From contig NZ_JBBUKT010000001.1 of assembly GCF_038066715.1 (NCBI RefSeq), forward strand, positions 806,001 through 870,000: a stretch of 64,000 nucleotides of DNA, given 5' to 3'. Below the pieces are notes generated by a model. That model was not told the origin of the DNA. It did no database searches and was given only the letters and a program-made list of their open reading frames with translations. Numbering within the stretch: position 1 is the first letter of the stretch; each line of letters begins with the position of its first letter. The position numbers and the translations under genes are program-made. Below are positions 9,522 through 21,200 of this stretch, piece after piece. Source of the DNA: Luteolibacter sp. Y139 (GTDB taxonomy: Bacteria; Verrucomicrobiota; Verrucomicrobiia; Verrucomicrobiales; Akkermansiaceae).

Positions 9522-12500
9522 GGGAATCGGCCCTTCCACCAGCCGGAAGAATTTCTTCGACACCGTCCCCGGAGTCACCGGCACCGAAATCGAAGCCGTC
9601 CCGCTGTTCGCCACGAACTGCGACCCCGGCAACGCAACGAAGTCATTCAGCGTGACGCCCGCAGCGACGTGGTAAGTCTGCCCAAGCCGCAAGTTCGACA
9701 CCCCGAAAGTCAGCATCGTCTTGGACGCATTGATCGAAACGATTCCGTTGCTCGGCACCAGCGTGTTGTCATCCGGACCCGCCGCAAAGTGCTGGCCCAC
9801 CTCCACCGCCGTCAGCGCACCCTTCCAAATCCGCAGCTCATCGATCTTCCCATCGAAATCCGGGTCATCGAACTGCACCGCCGACCCCAGATAAAGCTGG
9901 GCAATATTGAGCGCCGCCAAAGTCTTCCCACCCATCGTCGCCGTCTGCGTAATGATACTCCCACCCACCGGACCCATCCGCAGCGTCAGCAGATCGGTCT
10001 GCGTATTCCACGTCGCGGCAAAGTAGTAGTCGACCCCATTCGTCACCGGCGCGGCCGACTTCACATTGCTTTCACCGGGACCATTGTTGATCGAAATACT
10101 GGAGACGTTCCCATCGATCAAACGCCGCGGTGTGATGTCCAGGAAGCTGAAGCCGGACCCCTGCCCCGCCATGAACACCTTCGCCCAGTCCTGATTCGTA
10201 TCCTGCCTGAACCATCCCTCGATCGTCAGCGCGGTGCTTCCCTTGATCGTGCCCGCAAGTTCCGCCAGCGCTGCCCCTTGAGCCTTCGCATGATTCGTGC
10301 GCGGCGCGCCACCTGGCAGATCAAGCTTCCCTCCAGCGACCGCCGCCGTCCCCGCCAAGGTCAGGTCAGCATCGCCCACCGAATCGGTAACACCATCCAC
10401 AAACGAATACCGGTGCGCCAGAATCGCCGGCGGCAAGGTCGGCACTGACCCCGGGTTGTTAGGATCCGAGCCCGCGTTGTATTCGATCTTGTCCGAATAC
10501 CCATCATCATCGCTGTCAGGATCGGTAGGACTGGTATGGCTGTTATTCTGCTCCTGCAGGTTCGTCAGCCCATCGCCATCCGCGTCTCCCCCAGCCGTCA
10601 ATGTCTCAAGATGGCCCGCATAGGCAAACTCCCACGCATCACTGAGCCCATCGCCATCGCTGTCTCCCGGAGGCGCATTCGGCCCAGCAGCAAAACTCGC
10701 CGCCACGCTCGATGCAGACAAGGCCCCGCGCCAAACGCGAAACTCCTCGATCTGCCCATCGAAATCCGGATCCGGAAACTGCACCGCCGCTCCCAGGAAG
10801 AACTGGTTGATCTCCACCGCCGACAAGGTTCTGCCATTCAATGAAGCCGTGAAGGTGGTCAGCGCCCCGCCCACCGGCCCCGACTTCAACGTCACCTGAT
10901 CCGTCACCGGATTCCAAATCGCACAAACATAGTAGTTCGCATCGATACCCAGCGCCGTCGCCCCGATCGCCGTGCTCTCATCCGTCCCATCGTTAAAGGA
11001 AGCACTCGCCGCATTGCCACTCGTCCCGCGCCGCGGCGTGATATCCATATACTCCCCTCCTGAACCCCTCCCCACCATGAACAGCTTCGACCAATTCTGC
11101 GCCGTATCCTGATTGAACCACCCCTCCATGCTAACCCCCACCCCATTCTGAATCGTCGCCGCCAACGCCGTCAGCGCCGCCCCCTGCGCCGTCGCATGAT
11201 TCGACCGCGCTGTGCCCCCAGGCAACTCCAGCTGCCCACCCGTCACGCTCGCCGTACCCACCAGCGACAAGTCCGCATGCCCCACCCCATCACTCGCATT
11301 CGCCGCAAACGAATACCGATGCGCCAACACCGTCGGCGGGATCACCGGAATGCTGGAGGAATTGTTAGGATTCGACCCGAGCGACACCTCGATACCATCC
11401 GAATAAGTGTCTCCATCGCTATCACGGTTCGTCGGATTCGTCCCCGCCGTACGTTCAGCCCCATCGCTCAGCCCATCCCCATCAAAATCCCCCAGCGGCG
11501 AAAGATCGGACAGATGATTCACCGTCGCAAACGACATCTCCCACTCGTCCGGCAAGCCATCCCCATCCAGATCACCCGTCGGCTGAACCGGCCCCGCCAC
11601 GAAATTCGCCTGCACCTGCGCCGCACTCAACACCCCGCGCCACAGCCGCACCTCATCCACCTGCCCATCGAGATCCGGATCCGGCCACTGCACCGCCGAT
11701 CCAATCCGGAATTCATTGATCGTGAGCGTCGATAGCTTCTTCCCACCCATTGACGCCGCGTAGGTGCTCAGCGTCCCACCCACCGCGCCGATCCGCATCA
11801 CCAGCTGGTCCGCCAGCGGATTCCAAGTCGCACAGACATAGTAGTTCACATTATTGACCAAGGGCGCACCCGCAGCACCCCCGATCGCACGAACCTCACT
11901 CGGCCCATCATCAATCGAAATGCTCGAGACATTCCCATCCGCACCACGACGCGGCGTGATGTCCAAGTATTGGAAGTCCACCCCCTTGCCCGCCATCACC
12001 ACCTTCGCCCAATTCTGGAACGTGTCCTGATTGAACCACGCCTCCATCGTCAGCGCATACGAGTCCGTGATCGTCGAAGCCACCTCCGTGAGCGCAGCCC
12101 CCTGCGCACGCGCATTGTTCACCCGCGCCGTCGCGCTCCCCGGCAACTCCAGCTGCCCGCCAACAATCGTCGCCGTCCCCTGCAGCGTTAAATGCCCGCC
12201 ACCGATCGCATCGTCCGCATTGTTCTTGAAAGCATAGCGATGCACCAACCGCGGGGCCGGAGTGCTACTCGCGCTATTCGGATCCGTCCCTTCATTCCGT
12301 TCCAACAAGTCTGGGAACGTATCGTCGTCGGTGTCGGCATCGTTGGGCTTCGTGCTACCCACACCACCGTGGTATTCATCGAAGTCCGACAGCCCGTCCC
12401 CATCAAAGTCTCCCGTCCCCGAACCCGGCCCACCTCCCGCCGAAAGGTTGCCATTGAGATCGGCAAGCGAAGCCACATACGTCAGCTCCCAAGCATCCGG

Positions 12501-15173
12501 CAACCCATCTAGATCCGTATCCCCCGCCGGTGAAGGCCCGGCAGCGAAGTCCGCATTCACCTTCGCCTCGCTCAGCGCACCGCTCCAAATCCGGAACTCA
12601 TCGATCTGCCCGTCGAAGTCCGGATCCCCGAAAAACACCGCAGACCCGAGGAAGAACTGTCCGATCGAGATATTCGCCAGCGACCTCCCACCCATAGAGC
12701 CCGTGTAAGTAGAAAGCGTCCCACCCACCGCACCGATCCGGAACGTCATTCGGTTCTGCGTCGCATCCCAAGTCGCAGCAACATAGTAGTTCGTGTCGTT
12801 CACCAGCGGCGCACCATTCACCCCACCCACCGCGACCGTCCCCGCATCCCCATCATTGCGGATCGTCATGCTGGACACGAAATTGTCCGCATTCCGCCGC
12901 GGCGTAATGTCCATGAAGTCATTCCCATCGGGCAGCCCCGCCATGAAGATCTTCGACCAGTTCTGGAACGTGTCCTGATTGAACCAGGCTTCGATCGTGA
13001 TCGCGGTCGCACCATTGATCGTCGCCGCCAGTTTCGTAAGCGCTGCTCCCTGCGCGGTTGCATGATTCGTCCGCGTCGCCCCGCCGGGCAAATTCAAAGC
13101 GCCACCAGTCACCGCGGTCGTTCCCAGCAGCGTCAGATCCGCCCCCCCGATCGAATCAGTGGCACCGGAGACAAACGAATACCGATGCTTCAGCACCACC
13201 GGCGCCGTCGCTCCCGTATCATTGACCGTCACCACCACCCGCAGCACTTCATTCAGAGACGGATTCGTCGCATCCGTCACCTGCACCTGAAGCTCGAAGT
13301 CCGCCGGGTCATTCCACCCCTTCGAAAGCAGATCGAAGTCGAACTGCGAAGGATTCGCCACCGTCAGCGTCCCCGTGGAACCACCAATCGCAAACGCACC
13401 ACCGGTATTCCCCGAAAGGATGCTGTAGCTCAGCGGATTCGCCCCATGATTGTTATCCGGCGTCACCGTCCCCACCACACTGCCATTCGGCGGAAACTCA
13501 TCGACTGCGAAACGATCGGGCGAGATCGCCCCATTGATCACCCCATCGATCGCATAGTGCCCCAGCGACCCATAGTCCGAATAACCATCCCCGGTCACGC
13601 TTCCGCGACCCACACCATCGACACTGATCGTATAAGTCCCCGCCGTCAGATTGACGTTCGTGAAAGTCGCATTGATCCCCAGATCCGGATTCGAACTCGC
13701 CACCACCGCATTCGCCGAGTTCCGGATCTCCGCACTGATATCGAGATTGGGACCATCCGCCACCGGCTCTATCGCCAGCGTCAAAGTCCCGCCCGTCGTC
13801 TTGAACCTGAACACATCCACATCGGTACGCGTGCCAATGACACCATCATCATTGACCGTCGTGCCAAACAGCTCCAGCGGGCTCGCAGTCGCCGCCGTGT
13901 TGCCATGATCATCCACGCGGAAATCGACGTTGTTGAAAGTATCGATCACCGCCAGATCATCCTGCGTTTCGTTCGCGTTGAGATACTCACCCTTCGACCA
14001 CTGCGTGAGGTTCTGATAGTAGCCCACGCCCATAATCGGCGCCCAGCCCGTGGCCCCATTCCCATGTCCGCCATAGTAGCCCACGTTCGGATTCTGCCCA
14101 TCGTGGCCGAGTCCAAGCGTATGCCCCACCTCATGCGAGATCACCTCAGCCGCCGCCTTGCCCGTCGAGTAGAAGGCCCAGCACGGCGTGTTCCCGCTCC
14201 AGTTCCATGAACCAATGTAAGCCACACCACCCGCACCCGGCGCCGCATTCGTCGTGGGCGTGATGATGCACCGCTGCCGCGAAGTCTCCGGCGCATCCAG
14301 ATAGACCTGCAGATCCGTGGTGATGTTGATGTTATACGGCGAGAAGTCCTCCGCCACCCGCGCCCACACCTCGCGGATCTGATCGTTGTTAGCCCCCGAC
14401 GGCTCCGCATCGAAGTCCCCCCAGCCCTCCTGCGGCCCCTCCTCACCATCGAAGTCGAGGTAAACCACACCCGTCGCCCCCGGCAGGCTCTCCAGCGGAA
14501 TCACCCCATTCTGATACGCCGGGATCGGCACATTCGTCGGATGCTCACTCGGCAGCAGCTCCTCCGGCGGAATCTGCGCCGCAAATTTCACGCAGCTCAC
14601 CTCATCCGCATGTTCAAACACCAGCTGCGGCTCACCGCTCGCACTCTCATTGAAGACATACCCATACTCTTCCCCTGGAAAACGGATCGCACCCGCATAC
14701 CGACCCGATGGAGTCCCTTCCGGCTGACGAAGGAAAATAAAGCGCCCCTCCGCAGGTTCACTCAGACGACCTTCCACCCTCACCCACTCCCCCGCGGCAT
14801 CGACCTCGAAGTGCTCGATCACCAACTCCCCCACCTTCCCATCCGGCAGGGATAACCCCACCGACTTGGAAGAAGTCATCTCCGTGAACACCACCGGAGC
14901 CACCACCCCCACCATGCGCCTGCCACCCTCATGCTTCCGCCCCGCTGCACAGTCAGCGCAGTGCAGCGGATCATGAACCACCGCAGCCAAGGACGCCCGT
15001 GGAGAATCCACAGCGTCCGAACTCTCAACCGCACGACTCTCCCCACCTCTCGCGGCCGAAGAACTCGCCGGGGAGAAAAGAGACGATGAACCAGAATCGC
15101 GGCTAACAAACGGCCACAGGCCGAGAACTCCGAGCGCGATGAAGCCGGAGATCAGAAGGGGTTTTTTCTGCAT
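9513..15173 (-). CDS. Secreted metzincin metalloprotease with four LamG modules
   Basis: A 1,886-residue exported protein. Order: N-terminal signal anchor; propeptide-like region; metzincin catalytic domain with the zinc motif HEVGHTLGLGHD (about residues 345-356); a pre-peptidase C-terminal type domain (~430-540); a cadherin-like domain (~555-650); then four LamG/concanavalin-like modules, each starting near HRYSF and containing ITPRR, separated by Asp-rich thrombospondin-3-type calcium loops (DTDLDGLPDAWE, DGDGLSD). It ends with a conserved beta-domain reading KKFFRLVEG, common at the C-termini of secreted verrucomicrobial proteins. It probably binds and degrades extracellular glycoconjugates or protein; this is inferred. 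The ATG at 15173 is used; a TTG lies one codon upstream. Confidence 0.88.
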   Translation of the reverse strand: MQKKPLLISGFIALGVLGLWPFVSRDSGSSSLFSPASSSAARGGESRAVESSDAVDSPRASLAAVVHDPLHCADCAAGRKHEGGRRMVGVVAPVVFTEMTSSKSVGLSLPDGKVGELVIEHFEVDAAGEWVRVEGRLSEPAEGRFIFLRQPEGTPSGRYAGAIRFPGEEYGYVFNESASGEPQLVFEHADEVSCVKFAAQIPPEELLPSEHPTNVPIPAYQNGVIPLESLPGATGVVYLDFDGEEGPQEGWGDFDAEPSGANNDQIREVWARVAEDFSPYNINITTDLQVYLDAPETSRQRCIITPTTNAAPGAGGVAYIGSWNWSGNTPCWAFYSTGKAAAEVISHEVGHTLGLGHDGQNPNVGYYGGHGNGATGWAPIMGVGYYQNLTQWSKGEYLNANETQDDLAVIDTFNNVDFRVDDHGNTAATASPLELFGTTVNDDGVIGTRTDVDVFRFKTTGGTLTLAIEPVADGPNLDISAEIRNSANAVVASSNPDLGINATFTNVNLTAGTYTISVDGVGRGSVTGDGYSDYGSLGHYAIDGVINGAISPDRFAVDEFPPNGSVVGTVTPDNNHGANPLSYSILSGNTGGAFAIGGSTGTLTVANPSQFDFDLLSKGWNDPADFELQVQVTDATNPSLNEVLRVVVTVNDTGATAPVVLKHRYSFVSGATDSIGGADLTLLGTTAVTGGALNLPGGATRTNHATAQGAALTKLAATINGATAITIEAWFNQDTFQNWSKIFMAGLPDGNDFMDITPRRNADNFVSSMTIRNDGDAGTVAVGGVNGAPLVNDTNYYVAATWDATQNRMTFRIGAVGGTLSTYTGSMGGRSLANISIGQFFLGSAVFFGDPDFDGQIDEFRIWSGALSEAKVNADFAAGPSPAGDTDLDGLPDAWELTYVASLADLNGNLSAGGGPGSGTGDFDGDGLSDFDEYHGGVGSTKPNDADTDDDTFPDLLERNEGTDPNSASSTPAPRLVHRYAFKNNADDAIGGGHLTLQGTATIVGGQLELPGSATARVNNARAQGAALTEVASTITDSYALTMEAWFNQDTFQNWAKVVMAGKGVDFQYLDITPRRGADGNVSSISIDDGPSEVRAIGGAAGAPLVNNVNYYVCATWNPLADQLVMRIGAVGGTLSTYAASMGGKKLSTLTINEFRIGSAVQWPDPDLDGQVDEVRLWRGVLSAAQVQANFVAGPVQPTGDLDGDGLPDEWEMSFATVNHLSDLSPLGDFDGDGLSDGAERTAGTNPTNRDSDGDTYSDGIEVSLGSNPNNSSSIPVIPPTVLAHRYSFAANASDGVGHADLSLVGTASVTGGQLELPGGTARSNHATAQGAALTALAATIQNGVGVSMEGWFNQDTAQNWSKLFMVGRGSGGEYMDITPRRGTSGNAASASFNDGTDESTAIGATALGIDANYYVCAIWNPVTDQVTLKSGPVGGALTTFTASLNGRTLSAVEINQFFLGAAVQFPDPDFDGQIEEFRVWRGALSASSVAASFAAGPNAPPGDSDGDGLSDAWEFAYAGHLETLTAGGDADGDGLTNLQEQNNSHTSPTDPDSDDDGYSDKIEYNAGSDPNNPGSVPTLPPAILAHRYSFVDGVTDSVGDADLTLAGTAAVAGGKLDLPGGAPRTNHAKAQGAALAELAGTIKGSTALTIEGWFRQDTNQDWAKVFMAGQGSGFSFLDITPRRLIDGNVSSISINNGPGESNVKSAAPVTNGVDYYFAATWNTQTDLLTLRMGPVGGSIITQTATMGGKTLAALNIAQLYLGSAVQFDDPDFDGKIDELRIWKGALTAVEVGQHFAAGPDDNTLVPSNGIVSINASKTMLTFGVSNLRLGQTYHVAAGVTLNDFVALPGSQFVANSGTASISVPVTPGTVSKKFFRLVEGPIPSP
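9775..13195 (-). repeat. Four tandem LamG/TSP3 coding repeats
   Basis: Four ~640-660-base direct repeats within the metalloprotease gene, at about 12535-13195, 11590-12250, 10677-11325 and 9775-10420 in reading order. Each encodes HRY(S/A)F, LPG, NHA or NNA, AQGAAL, a W(F)xQDT segment, DITPRR, and ends with an AGP tail. Asp-rich calcium-loop spacers separate them; the first spacer is the longest. The repeats are similar but clearly diverged, so recent amplification is unlikely; boundaries are approximate. Confidence 0.8.
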
Positions 15174-15254
15174 CAACCAACCGAGTTTGAAATAACAAAC
15201 CCGATAATCCTCTGACGTCCAAGGGAATTGTGGTCCCTCCCGCCTAACAGGAGA

Positions 15255-18200
15255 TCAGCGGCGTCGCATCATCTCCTGCCGGCGCTGCATGTCGTTCATT
15301 TCCTTCTCCCGTTCATCTCTCATCTCCCGGATCATCCGCTGCTGGAGTTCCTTGTCCATCTCCCTGCCCGGATTCTCCAGCCGGCCGATCAGCGCATCGA
15401 GCTGGACTCGCTGGTCTTCACTGAAGTCAGCCCGCCGCTCGGAGACATACGCCTTCACCCCATCCAAATCCTGTGGAACCGCACGCACCGTGTAGCGGGT
15501 CCAGTCGAGAACCATCGCTGGCTCCAGCCGAGCTCGCACCTGCGGATCGCCGAGGATGGACAGGAACGACCCCATTTGGCTCGCCGATGCCGAGGGCCGC
15601 TCGATGAGCTTCATCAGCTCCGCTGAAAACGGATGCAGCAAACTGACCCGCACCACGAATGGCAGAGGCCCGTCGAAGCCCGTTCGCATCCTCATCTCCT
15701 CGCGATCGGACAGCCGTCCCGGAGCCACGCCTTCGAGCTTGCACCTTTCCAAGCCCGCCTTGAGGGAGGCCGCATCGCTTGCGGCGAGGTAGACCAGTAG
15801 CGAAGCCTCAGCCCGGATCTCCGGATCCTCACGAGTCGCCAGCGCGGCGGCGAAGGAGCGGACCGCAGCGGCGGAAGCCTCCGGGAGCTTGGCATCATGC
15901 TGGGCGGCCGCCAGCCAGAAGCACTGGGTGATCCCAGGCAGCCATCGCCGCACGGTTTGATCCATATTCACTCCCGGAGTGGCCTGCCGGATCGCTTGAG
16001 CCAGAGCCTCGATCCCCGAGCCATCGCCGGCGTGGAAACGCGATTTCGCCGCAGCCGCGCACACGTTCGCGGCGAATGAGCCGCCATCGCGGGGCATTCC
16101 GCTGAAGATGGCCTGGAATTCCTTCGCCGCCATCTCTCCGGCGAACTCGTCGAGCGCCGGCACGTGCTCGCTGTTGGCCTTGGCGATCAATCCAAGGTCG
16201 CTGCACATCGCCATGCGATCGTTGATCGACAGCGTCGCACGACGCTGCTCAAATTCACCGGCGAGTCGTTTGATCCGCTCCTGATAGGTCTCCGAAGGAG
16301 CACCCGCTTCGCGGGCATCCCTCACATTCGAAATCATCACCCGCAGGCGGAAAGCCTCCGGCGAATCCTCCGCCGCCAGCTTGCCGGCGATTGCCTCCGT
16401 CTCTTTCGAGTATTCTGGCAAGGAGCTGCGACTTGAGAGGCCTCCCTGCCCCGGGGCAGGCAGCAGGGCCATCGCATCCTTCATCCGGTCCTTTTTCAAG
16501 AGATGAAGGATCAGCAGGGCATTGCCAGCGAGGCGCTCACGGGAAACCACCATCCAGCGGTCGAGCAAGTCGTCGTCGTTCAGGGCAAGCAGCACCTCTG
16601 TCACCTGGCTCGTGGAGAAATTGCGCTCAAGATTGCCGGCCGGCACCTTGGCCAGGATGAGCTTGAACAAGGCCGCCGTCTCGGCGGGATGAACGGCTGC
16701 GGGTGAACGGTCCTCGCCTGTTTTGGACTGGCCCTGCTCCCGCGATTGCCTCTGCACCTGGCTCCACAGACGGACGACTCCTTCGATCATCTCGGCCGCC
16801 GTGTCCTTCGGCAATTCCTTGATCCCCGCGAGCAGGCCGGGCGTGCGCTTCATGATGTCCTGCGCATTGTCGATCTGTGCCAGCCGCGGGTAGACCTGCT
16901 CCATCACCATCGCCAGCTCCTCCGGCGTGGCCCCGGCGGTCTTCATGGCTTCCAGCAGACCCAGCGGTGCGATTCCGGTGCTGCGATCCTTCGAATGATT
17001 CTGGAGGCGGTTCATCTCTACGAACCATCCCAGGGCATGGTGAGTCAGGGAGGCACCCTTGGCGGCTTCCCTCGACTTCTTGAGCCACTCGTCATCGTCA
17101 ATCGCTTGGGAACGGAAATGGACCTGCGCGCCCAGCAGCAGTCGCACCTGCATGCGTGGGGAAAGCTTGCTGAGTTTCGGCCAGATATCCGGACTCGGCA
17201 GGCGACCGAAAGCCATCAGCCCCCAGGCGGTGACGAAGGGATCGTCACTGTTGGAACGGCATGCGGGAATTGCCCCCTCCCACAGGTGCTCCATGAGGAG
17301 GAGCCGGGCAAACACCTCATCCATGTCCTTGCGATGATCATCGTCCAACAGCCCGCTCATGAACCCGTCGAATTCCTTCTCTCCCGGTTTCTGCAAAGGC
17401 GCCGAGCGCCAAAGGTTCATGATCTCTTCAGCAAGCTTGGGATCATCGGAGGCAGCTTTTCCCACCAGCCGGCCCATGTCCTCCGGCCTCTTCTGATCCT
17501 CCGGCCTCTTCTGAATCGCCCAGCCGGTCTTCTTCATCTGCTCCAGGCTTATGCGAACTTCCGCCAGCCGCGCCTCACGTTGGCTGTCCAGCCGCTTGCG
17601 CAAGCTCGCGGTCGCCGCCTTGGGCAAGTCCTCCAGATCAGCCTCGGTGAGGTCCTTCGTGAGGGACTCGACCACCGCCGTGCGGATGGCATTCGGCAGC
17701 TTCTCCAGTTCCGGTGCTGCGAGCTTGAGCGCCCGCTTGTCGAACTCAGGATCGCTGGTGAGCGCCGCGGCACGCATCAGCTCGAAGAAGGTGGCTTTCG
17801 TGTTCTTTCGCACCTCCTCCAGGAAATCCGCGCCATTTGCTCCACCGCCAAACCGGACAGCCTGCGGAAAGATCCACCTGTAGCCAAGTTGCGGCACCCC
17901 CTCAGCGCTGTACGAATGGGTCTGCCAGAATCCGAGCTGAAGCGCATCCCGCAATCCAGTCCCCGGAAGCCTCTCCCAGTTTCCTTGCTCCGGCATCCCC
18001 AGTTCCTTGCTCCACAGCGTACGGAGGGCGGTTTCGGTATCGTCGCTTGCCATGGGTTGGATCTGCCATGCCGTGAAGAACTTCAGCACCGTCACCAAGA
18101 TCGCACTGTCTGAAATGCAGGCCGCCTGGAGGATCTTGCTGCCGGTATTGGTCACGCTCTCGTCTCCCGGCTTCCACCCCTTCTGCGGTCCGGCACCCGC

Positions 18201-21200
18201 TTCCAGCATCAGTCGCAGCCGAGCCTCCAGCTTCTGGTTCTTGGCCGCATCGCGCAGGCTTTCGCGAATCACATGGAGCACGTTGCCGGATACCGATTGC
18301 AGTTTCTTGTCACGGCACAGCTGCTCTAACAACTCCTCCCGCCCGGGGAGGAATTTCGCCCTCAGGATCGCGGCCTCGTGCTTCGCCAGCCGCACGCCGT
18401 CCTGCGGATTCGACATCGCCAGGACATCGGAAATCTCCGGCAAGTCGGGGGCTCGCTTCGTCGCCAACAAGGTCGTCAGCCAACCCGCGAGTTCGGGGTC
18501 GGCCACCTTCAGCTTGTCGCGGAATTCTTGGGGAAACACCACGTCGTCACTCTTCTCTCCCGCGGCATTCACCAGCAGTTCCAGCGAAGCCGGGGCCTCC
18601 GGCATCGGCATCTTCGCGGCACCGTTCCGCTCGCCGAAGCCCACCACATACGCGCCGCTCAGCAGTGCCTGCCGCGCGGCATCTTCTACCGCCGCGGGCT
18701 CCTTCGCCCGCCTCGCCGCGCACATCGAGCGGAAGGCCAGCTCTGCGCTCCGTGCATCCGTCAGCGCCAGCTTCCAGTAGCGCTGATACAGCTCCGTCCA
18801 TTCCTTCGCTTCCTCGCCGGTGGTGGCTGGCTTGTTGCTCAGGACGAGAGCCGCCTCGCCGAGCCAAGCACGGTTCGAGCCGGGGCGCTCCGCCCAATCC
18901 GCCAGCAAGGTGAAGCGCCCGGCATCCGCAGGACTCGAACTGCTGAAAAACGCCTGGAGGATCTCCTTCGCGAAATCCGGCTTGCCCGCAATCTCATCCA
19001 GCAGCCGGAAGGTCTCCTCCCGGTCTTCGGAGCGAACGGCAAGCTCCATGACCCAGTGCGTTTCCACCGACCGGTTCTTGCGGAGATTGGCGAGGATCGC
19101 TCGCGCCTCCGCTTTCTTCCCGGCCGTATCCATCAGGGAAAACATCGCCATCTCACGGGTGAGGCCCGGATTTTTTGGCATCTCGATCCTGGCGAGAGCA
19201 TCGTCCAGCAGGCCTGCCTTGCGGAACGCAGCCACCGCAGCCTTCAGTGGCACCGGCGACTCGGAAGAGCCGCGTGCCGAACTCTCCAGCATGTCCGCCG
19301 CTTCCGCCACCGCCATGTTGCGGTCTTCCAAGCCCATGATCCTGCGGATGATCATTCCCTGCGTGTTGGAGAGGCCACTATTACTATTCCCATAGTAGGG
19401 ACCGGAAGGCGGCCCCCAGCGTCCGAAGGTTCGCGAGGCGATCGCCCGGCGCTGGCCGCCGAATGTATTGCCAATGCTCTCGGCAAACTGACGGTCGGAT
19501 TCACTGCCAGAGCTGAGCCGCTTCACGAGTTGCTCCATCCGCCGCCGGTTCTCGGGTTCCATATCCCCGCGCTCTGCCCGGGGGCTGATGACGATCAGCT
19601 GGAAGAGGGCTTCTAGCGCCAGCCGTGGATCAGAGTCGTCTGCCACGCTGGCCTCGAGCTCCTTTCGAAACCCGGCCGGGTCCTCCCTGCGATCGGTCAG
19701 GTCCCATTTCAGCCGGATCATCGCCCGCCTCTGATCGAGGGGCGCATCTGCCGGCAAGTCCGCAAGTTCCTTCACGAGCCGCTCCCGCGCTCGCTCCGGC
19801 GTTCCTCCCGCCTGGACGATCGCGATGCATCGCATGGAGGGCGATGGCAGACGGTCGATCAAGGAGTTCACCGCCGCTTCTCCCTTTACCAGTTTCCACC
19901 GCGTGAGTGACTGCTCCAGCCCCCAAGCGTTACGATAGTATTCCACTACCAATCGATTCGAATCGTCCGGCCGCACCTCGATGGCGCTCCGGACACCGGC
20001 GAGAAAGGCTTCCTCGTTCCCCTCGAACAACGCCTGCCGTGCCAGCAGAAGACGGATCCTCATCAGGTCGCGATTTCCAAACTCCGCCTTCTCCAGCGTC
20101 GCCAGCACCCGCTTCATCCGTCCCGCGGTTTCCGGATCCGCCGCCGCGCCAAGCTCCAACTGGCGCATGAGGCTCCCCGCCCATGTCAGCACCCGATCGG
20201 CTGCCATCGCGTCCCGCCACCCGGCGGGATCCACCGCCACCAGCCATTCCGCCGTATCCGCATCAAGTTCCGGCTTCGACAGGCGCAAGGTTGCCGCGAA
20301 CTTCGGCGACACCGGAGGCCGGCGCTTGAGCAGCTCCGCCACTTGCCCTGGCGTGAATTCCCCCTGCTGGGTTTCCAGCAAGAACTCCGGGCCCAGCGGA
20401 TTCTCCGGAAAGCGGCGGATGAAGTCCCACCAGTGGACCGAGTAATCACCTTCCTTGAAGAAGGCGTCGACCTGCTGCCACTGCTCCGGAGTGGCAAGCT
20501 TCAGTGCTGGCAACACGGCCCCTGCCTTCGCCCACGAATCCCCACCAGCCATCGACGCCAGTCGCAGGACCCGCGGCATCAACGATGCCTTCGCTTCGAC
20601 CAGGCTTCCCGGGATCGGCACATAGCGGAATTGCCCTGTCGTCGCAGCGTTCGCGTCGCCGGAAGACCTGAGGAAAGCCATCAGCGATTGATCGCTTGCC
20701 CCGTAACGCTGCTGCTCCGCCGGATCCGCGGGTTCCGCCATCACCTTGAGAAAATGATCCAGCGCCTCCACATCCCGGCCATCCACTTCCAGGAGAAAGC
20801 CCAGCAGGTAGTGAACTCGCGCATCAACATGGGACGGCTCGATCGCTTCTAACAGCTCAATCGACTCCTCGACGTAGCCGCGGCTCGCCAGCGCGGAGAC
20901 GCTTTGTTCCATCGCCCGGACGTCGACCCCTTGATCACCTGCCAGCGCCTGCAGGTCGCGGATGCCGCCGGAGATGTCTCCACAGCGGAGCTTGGCTTGG
21001 GCAAGCGCACGGGCCGAGTCCATGCCGGGTGCCAGCCGAGCTAGGTCGGTGTAGCGCTGCAAGGCGCGATCGCGCCGCCCCATCTGCTCCTCCAGGGCCG
21101 CCAGCCGCGAAACGATCGGAACATCCCGTGGCGAACAGGCTGCCGCCTTGGTCATCAGTTCCATCTCCCCGTTCAGATCCCCTTTCGTCTTCGCCAGGTC

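Noticed and set aside
9775..13195. The DNA repeats as a possible CRISPR or mobile array
   Set aside because: Period is ~900 bases including spacers and the repeats are in-frame LamG coding modules.
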